A stretch of DNA of 64,000 nucleotides, taken from Stutzerimonas stutzeri. Lineage in GTDB: Bacteria > Pseudomonadota > Gammaproteobacteria > Pseudomonadales > Pseudomonadaceae. Below the pieces are notes generated by a model. It saw only the letters and a program-made list of their open reading frames with translations. It made no database searches and was not told the origin of the DNA. The stretch lies in NCBI RefSeq assembly GCF_000219605.1, contig NC_015740.1, positions 4,030,001-4,094,000 of the forward strand, given 5' to 3'. Made by a program: the position numbers and the translations under genes. Within the stretch, counting starts at the first letter, position 1. Each line of letters begins with the position of its first letter. Of this stretch, positions 60,047 to 64,000 are shown piece after piece.

Positions 60047-61168
60047 TCATGCGCTTTCCCCGAGAATCACGTCGGCGGCCTTCTGCGGCATCGAGTAGAG
60101 ATCGGCCGTCTCGGCAAAGGCCAGCGCGTTGCGACTCCAGGCCGAGCGCTGCGCGTCATCGGCGAGCATCTGCGCCAGCATCTGGTCGAGCACCTGCTGC
60201 TCGAAGGGGCTGGGTACCACGCGACCGCAATCGGCGTCGGCAATGTAGTGGGCATAGCCGCACACATCGCTGACCAGCACCGGCAGCCCGGCGACCAGCG
60301 CCTCGAGCAACACGGTGCCGGTATTTTCGTTATAGGCCGGATGGATCAGCAGGTCGGCGCCGAGCAGGAAGCGCGGGATGTCGCTGCGCCCCCTGAGGAA
60401 CTCGACCATGCTGGAGACGCCGAGCGCCTTGGCCTGCAGCTTGAACGGCTTGGGATCATCCTGGCCGATGACCAGCAGGCGGGTCCGCCTGGCGAGCTCG
60501 CGCGGCAGTGCGGCGAGCGCCTTGAGGCTGCGATCAACGCCCTTGGTCTTGAAGCCGGAGCCGATCTGCACCAGCAGCAGCTCGTCGGCGCGCACCTCGA
60601 ACTCCTCGCGGAACTCGGCGCGGATCTGCGCGGCATTGGCCGGCGCGCGGCGATCTTGGGCGATCCCCGGCGGCAACAGGTGGAAGCGCTCGGCGGGCGT
60701 GCCGTAGTGCTTGACGAACAGCGGCTGCTGCACCTCGGAGATCATCAGGATTTCGGTCTTCGCCTCGGGCGCGAACACCGCGCGCTCGTACTCGGCGAAG
60801 TGCTTGTAGCGGCCCCAGCGCCGGTAGATCGGGTTGCGCAGGGTCTGCGCCTTGTCCTCGAAGCAGGGATCGGCGGCGTAGTAAACGTCCAGCCCCGGCA
60901 TCTTGTTGAAGCCGATCACCCGCTCCACCGGGCGCCTGGCCAGGTCGGCCTCGACCCAGGCGGTGAAGCGTTCGTTGCGGGTGTGGTTGAACAACGCCTT
61001 GACCGGTGCGATCAGCACCTCGAAGCCGTCCGGCACGTCGCCTTCCCAGATCATCGCGTAGACGCGAATGCTGTGCCCACGACGCTGGCATTCCAGGGCG
61101 ATACGCATGAAGTCGCGCTGCAGACCGCCGAACGGAAAGTACTTGTAGAGAATGAAGGCCAGTTGCAT
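60047..61168 (-). CDS. waaG: LPS core glucosyltransferase I
   Basis: 373 residues. GT4 enzyme: FILYKYFPFGGLQRDFMRIA at the N-terminus and HPAYNENTGTVLLEALVAGLPV, the E-x7-E motif. Adds the first hexose to the heptose region from a UDP-sugar on the cytoplasmic face. ATG overlaps the waaC stop by one base (TGATG). Confidence 0.94.
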   Translation of the reverse strand: MQLAFILYKYFPFGGLQRDFMRIALECQRRGHSIRVYAMIWEGDVPDGFEVLIAPVKALFNHTRNERFTAWVEADLARRPVERVIGFNKMPGLDVYYAADPCFEDKAQTLRNPIYRRWGRYKHFAEYERAVFAPEAKTEILMISEVQQPLFVKHYGTPAERFHLLPPGIAQDRRAPANAAQIRAEFREEFEVRADELLLVQIGSGFKTKGVDRSLKALAALPRELARRTRLLVIGQDDPKPFKLQAKALGVSSMVEFLRGRSDIPRFLLGADLLIHPAYNENTGTVLLEALVAGLPVLVSDVCGYAHYIADADCGRVVPSPFEQQVLDQMLAQMLADDAQRSAWSRNALAFAETADLYSMPQKAADVILGESA

Positions 61169-62169
61169 CAGACGGACTCCGGGGCCCGCAGCAGGGCTTT
61201 CAGTTCGGTGACGACGCGCTCGGGGCGCAGGTCGTCGAAACAGGGCTTGTGCCGGTCACCGCGACCAGCGTTCGGTCCGCTGGCACACAGGTGCACCTGG
61301 GAGCGGCCATAGGCACCGACCCGCCCGGGCAAGGTCGGACCATAGAGCGAAATACTCGGCACATCCAGCGCCGCGGCCAGGTGGCCGAGGCCGGTATCCA
61401 CCGCGACGCAGGCGCGCGCACCGGCGATAACCCGGGCGACCCCGGCAAGATTGAGCTTCGGCAGCACCGCGGCGTTGGCTATGCCGCTGACGATGCGCTC
61501 GGCCCGCGCTTTCTCCTCGGCATTGCCCCACGGCAGGCGGATCGCCCAGCCGAAATCGCTCATGCGCTCGGCCAGCTCGCGCCAGTAGGCTTCCGGCCAG
61601 TGCTTGCTCGGCCAGGTGGTGCCGTGCAGAAACAGCAGGTAGGGCTGGTCGCTGGGCGCCGCCATCTGCTCGCGATCGAGCCCGTAGTCGGCGACATCCT
61701 GCGGCAGCGGATACGCGAGCGCCTGGGCGAACAGCTGACGCACCCGTTCCAGCGCATGCTGGTCACGCGGCACTGCGTAGCATCGGTCATAGAAGCGTGC
61801 GGCGATGGGCTCACGGGCCGAATCGCGGTCGAGCCCGGCGACCGGGGCCTTGACGTAGCGGGTCAGCCAGGCGCTCTTCAGCAAGCCCTGGGCGTCGATC
61901 ATCAGGTCGTAACGGCCTTCCCGCAGGCGTGCCTTGAAGCGCTGCCATTCACCGTTGCGCAGGGTCTGCAGCGGGTGCTTGCGCCAGCGACGAATCGCTA
62001 CCGGGATCACCTGTGCCACCGCCGGATGCCAGGCCGGAATCTCGGCGAAGCCCTCCTCCACCACCCAGTCGAACTGGATGCCGGGCAGCGCCCGCTGCGC
62101 ATCGGTCAGGGCCGGCAGGGTATGCACGACATCGCCCAGCGACGAGGTCTTGACCAGCAGGACCTTCAA
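61168..62169 (-). CDS. waaC: LPS heptosyltransferase I
   Basis: 333 residues from TTG 62169, directly after the waaF stop, with GAGG eight bases before it. GT9 enzyme with KTSSLGDVVHTLPAL, LLFLHGTTWPSKHWP and VAVDTGLGHLAAAL. Adds the first heptose to Kdo2–lipid A. Confidence 0.95.
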   Translation of the reverse strand: MKVLLVKTSSLGDVVHTLPALTDAQRALPGIQFDWVVEEGFAEIPAWHPAVAQVIPVAIRRWRKHPLQTLRNGEWQRFKARLREGRYDLMIDAQGLLKSAWLTRYVKAPVAGLDRDSAREPIAARFYDRCYAVPRDQHALERVRQLFAQALAYPLPQDVADYGLDREQMAAPSDQPYLLFLHGTTWPSKHWPEAYWRELAERMSDFGWAIRLPWGNAEEKARAERIVSGIANAAVLPKLNLAGVARVIAGARACVAVDTGLGHLAAALDVPSISLYGPTLPGRVGAYGRSQVHLCASGPNAGRGDRHKPCFDDLRPERVVTELKALLRAPESV

Positions 62170-63204
62170 TCAGCGTACCTCGACCGACTGCGGGACCAGA
62201 CGATCCAGCGCCTCGATCACCGCGCGCGGCTTCAGCTCGCGCATGCAATTGTTGTGGCCGAAGCGGCAGGTGCGCTCGAAACAGGGACTGCAGTCGAGCC
62301 CCAGGCGCACCACTTCGACCTGCTCGGAAAGCGGCGGGGTGAAGGCTGGCGAGGTGGAACCATAGACCGCCGCCAACGGCCGGCCGAGCGCTGCGGAGAC
62401 ATGCATCAGACCGGAGTCGTTGGACACCACGGCATCGGCACAGGACAGCAGATCGATCGCCTCGGCCAGGCTGGTCTGCCCGGCGAGGTTCACGGCCTCT
62501 TCGCGCAACCCCGGAATCAACCGCTCGAGGATCTGCTCACCGACCGGGTGATCGTTCTTCGAGCCGAACAGCCAGACCTGCCAGCCGTCCCGGATCTTCA
62601 GCTCGGCCACCTTGGCGAAGTGTTCCGCCGGCCAGCGCTTGGATTCGCCGAACTCGGCACCGGGGCACAGCGCCAGCACCGGCCGGTCCAGACTCAGGCC
62701 GAAACGTGCCAGGGCGGCGTCGCGAGTCGCGGTGTCGATGCGCAGCGAGGGGTTCGGATACGGCTTGGGCAGCTCGGCGCCCGGCTCGAAGGCCAGCGCC
62801 ATGAAGCGCTCGATCATCAGCGGGTAGCGCTGCTTGTCGAGCTTGCGCATGTCGTTGAGCAGGCCGAAACGCATCTCGCCGCGCCAGCCCGTGCGCTTGG
62901 GGATACCGGCGAAGAACGGCACCAGCGCCGACTTCAGGGAGTTGGGCAGCAGGATCGCCTGCTGGTACTGACCGCGCAGGCTCTGCGCGACCTTGCGCCG
63001 GGTCGCCATGTCGAGCACGCCGTGCCCGACCGGAAAGCTCAGGGCCTGGCGTACCTCGGGCATGCGCTCGAGAATCGGCCGGCTCCACTCAGGCGCCAGC
63101 ACGTCGATCTGGCAGTCGGGATGGCGCTGTTTCAGGCAGACGAACAGCGTCTGCGCCATCACCATGTCGCCAACCCAGCTGGGTCCTACGATCAGTATGT
63201 TCAT
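62170..63204 (-). CDS. waaF: LPS heptosyltransferase II
   Basis: 344 residues from ATG 63204 (MNILIVGPSWVGDMVMAQTL). GT9 enzyme with PGAEFGESKRWPAEHFA and VVSNDSGLMHVSAALG. Transfers the second heptose from ADP-heptose made by HldE. First gene of the minus-strand core cluster after ilvE. Confidence 0.95.
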   Translation of the reverse strand: MNILIVGPSWVGDMVMAQTLFVCLKQRHPDCQIDVLAPEWSRPILERMPEVRQALSFPVGHGVLDMATRRKVAQSLRGQYQQAILLPNSLKSALVPFFAGIPKRTGWRGEMRFGLLNDMRKLDKQRYPLMIERFMALAFEPGAELPKPYPNPSLRIDTATRDAALARFGLSLDRPVLALCPGAEFGESKRWPAEHFAKVAELKIRDGWQVWLFGSKNDHPVGEQILERLIPGLREEAVNLAGQTSLAEAIDLLSCADAVVSNDSGLMHVSAALGRPLAAVYGSTSPAFTPPLSEQVEVVRLGLDCSPCFERTCRFGHNNCMRELKPRAVIEALDRLVPQSVEVR

Positions 63205-63229
63205 AAGCTCTAAGCCATAAGCTGAGGGG

Positions 63230-63272
63230 CTGGAAGCATGGCCGGCAAGCGAGTTGCGTTGCCGGCTTCCAG
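63230..63272 (-). terminator. Hairpin between ilvE and waaF
   Basis: CTGGAA…TTCCAG outer arms and GCCGGCA…TGCCGGC inner arms form a stem with a five-base bulge, eight bases after the ilvE stop. No T-run follows, so it may be a weak terminator or a REP-like element. Confidence 0.4.
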
Positions 63273-63280
63273 CGCCAGGC

Positions 63281-64000
63281 TTACTTGACCAGGGTCCGCC
63301 ATTCGGCGTGGGCATCAGTCTTGCCGGTGACCAGATCGAAGTAGGCTTTCTGCAGCTTCTCGGTGATCGGGCCGCGACGGCCGATACCGATGGCGCGGCC
63401 GTCCACTTCGCGGATCGGCGTGACTTCGGCTGCGGTACCGGTGAAGAAGGCTTCGTCGGCGATGTACACCTCGTCGCGGGTGATGCGCTTCTCGACCACC
63501 TTCAGGCCGTGCTCGGCGGCCAGGGTCAGCACGGTGCCGCGGGTGATGCCGTTCAGGCAGGCGGTGACTTCCGGGGTGTAGATCACGCCATCCTTGATGA
63601 TGAAGATGTTCTCGCCCGAGCCCTCGGCCACATAGCCTTCGGGGTCCAGCATCAGCGCTTCGTCGGCGCCGCCGGAAATGGCTTCCTGCAGGGCCAGCAT
63701 CGAGTTGATGTAGGCACCGTTGGACTTGGCGCGGGTCATGGTGATGTTGACGTGGTGACGGGTGAAGGAACTGGTGCGCACCTTGATGCCCAGCTCAAGC
63801 GCCTCGTCGCCCATGTAGGCGCCCCAGTGCCAGGCCGCGACGATCACGTGCACCTTCAGACCGCTGGCGCGCAGGCCCATACCTTCGCTTCCGTAGAACA
63901 CCATCGGGCGGATGTAGGCGCTTTCCAGGTTGTTCTCGCGCACTGCGGCGCGGGTCGCCTCGTTGATCTCTTCCTTCGAGTACGGCATCGGCATGTTCAT
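63281..64000 (-). CDS. ilvE: Branched-chain amino acid aminotransferase, C-terminal part
   Basis: 239 residues visible; the start lies beyond the right edge (about 68 residues missing against the usual ~307). Fold-type IV PLP enzyme: SNGAYINSMLALQEA with EALMLDPEGYVAEGSGENIF, and GTAAEVTPIREVDGR. It transaminates Val, Leu and Ile. Flanks waaF as in P. aeruginosa (PA5013). Confidence 0.95.
   Translation of the reverse strand: MNMPMPYSKEEINEATRAAVRENNLESAYIRPMVFYGSEGMGLRASGLKVHVIVAAWHWGAYMGDEALELGIKVRTSSFTRHHVNITMTRAKSNGAYINSMLALQEAISGGADEALMLDPEGYVAEGSGENIFIIKDGVIYTPEVTACLNGITRGTVLTLAAEHGLKVVEKRITRDEVYIADEAFFTGTAAEVTPIREVDGRAIGIGRRGPITEKLQKAYFDLVTGKTDAHAEWRTLVK

Noticed and set aside
61249..63213. 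654-residue plus-strand open frame
   Set aside because: Antisense to waaC and waaF, which are unambiguous.

Overview
The window is high-GC gammaproteobacterial chromosome. Gene content and order match the orn–motAB–rhdA–psd–fimX–serB–parC/parE–cpdA–thiC–waaA–LPS-core–ilvE stretch of Pseudomonas (the PA4951 to PA5013 part of PAO1, from memory). It looks like a Pseudomonas or Stutzerimonas-type genome. The only mobile DNA seen is two insertion sequences, both in the LPS core cluster. No rRNA, tRNA, CRISPR array or prophage was seen.

Layout. 1–5.8 kb: partial cidA/lrgA-type gene, MaoC hydratase, a lipoprotein joining MORN repeats to a caspase-like C13 peptidase, an NAD(P)-binding protein, orn, a membrane methyltransferase and rsgA. 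5.8–19.4 kb: motAB, an HDOD protein, rhdA, psd, a PilZ-like protein beside fimX (c-di-GMP and type IV pili), an alcohol dehydrogenase, serB and an AhpA/YtjB-like membrane protein. 19.6–29 kb: pqiC-like lipoprotein, then a tightly overlapped minus-strand run parE–phytase/esterase-like–retropepsin–parC, with yqiA, cpdA, a DUF1249 gene and nudF. 29–38.6 kb: RsiV-like lipoprotein, thiC with a TPP riboswitch, the OpmH/TolC outer-membrane channel, waaA, emrE, an FAD oxidoreductase, an aldo/keto reductase and a conserved unknown.

38.6–63.2 kb is a large LPS core and export region. hldE, a PIG-L deacetylase (dnpA), mig-14 and msbA are on the minus strand, and a PA4998-like kinase is on the plus strand. 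The main core operon runs on the minus strand from waaF to waaL: waaF, waaC, waaG, waaP, three more kinase-like proteins, an O-carbamoyltransferase, glycosyltransferases and waaL. ilvE runs off the right edge.

The most notable signal is decay of the outer-core part of that operon. A low-GC kinase-like gene carries an in-frame stop. An IS5-family element (51375–52566, CTAA duplication) sits exactly at its 3' end. An IS21-family element (47897–50516, 7-bp duplication AGCATCC, istA/istB, periodic subterminal repeats) splits the next glycosyltransferase. Removing the IS21 element and one target copy restores a 318-residue frame exactly. Genes downstream of these lesions include waaL, so altered or rough LPS is a reasonable inference. 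I found no convincing wholly new multi-gene system. The least-explained intact gene is the MORN–C13 lipoprotein.
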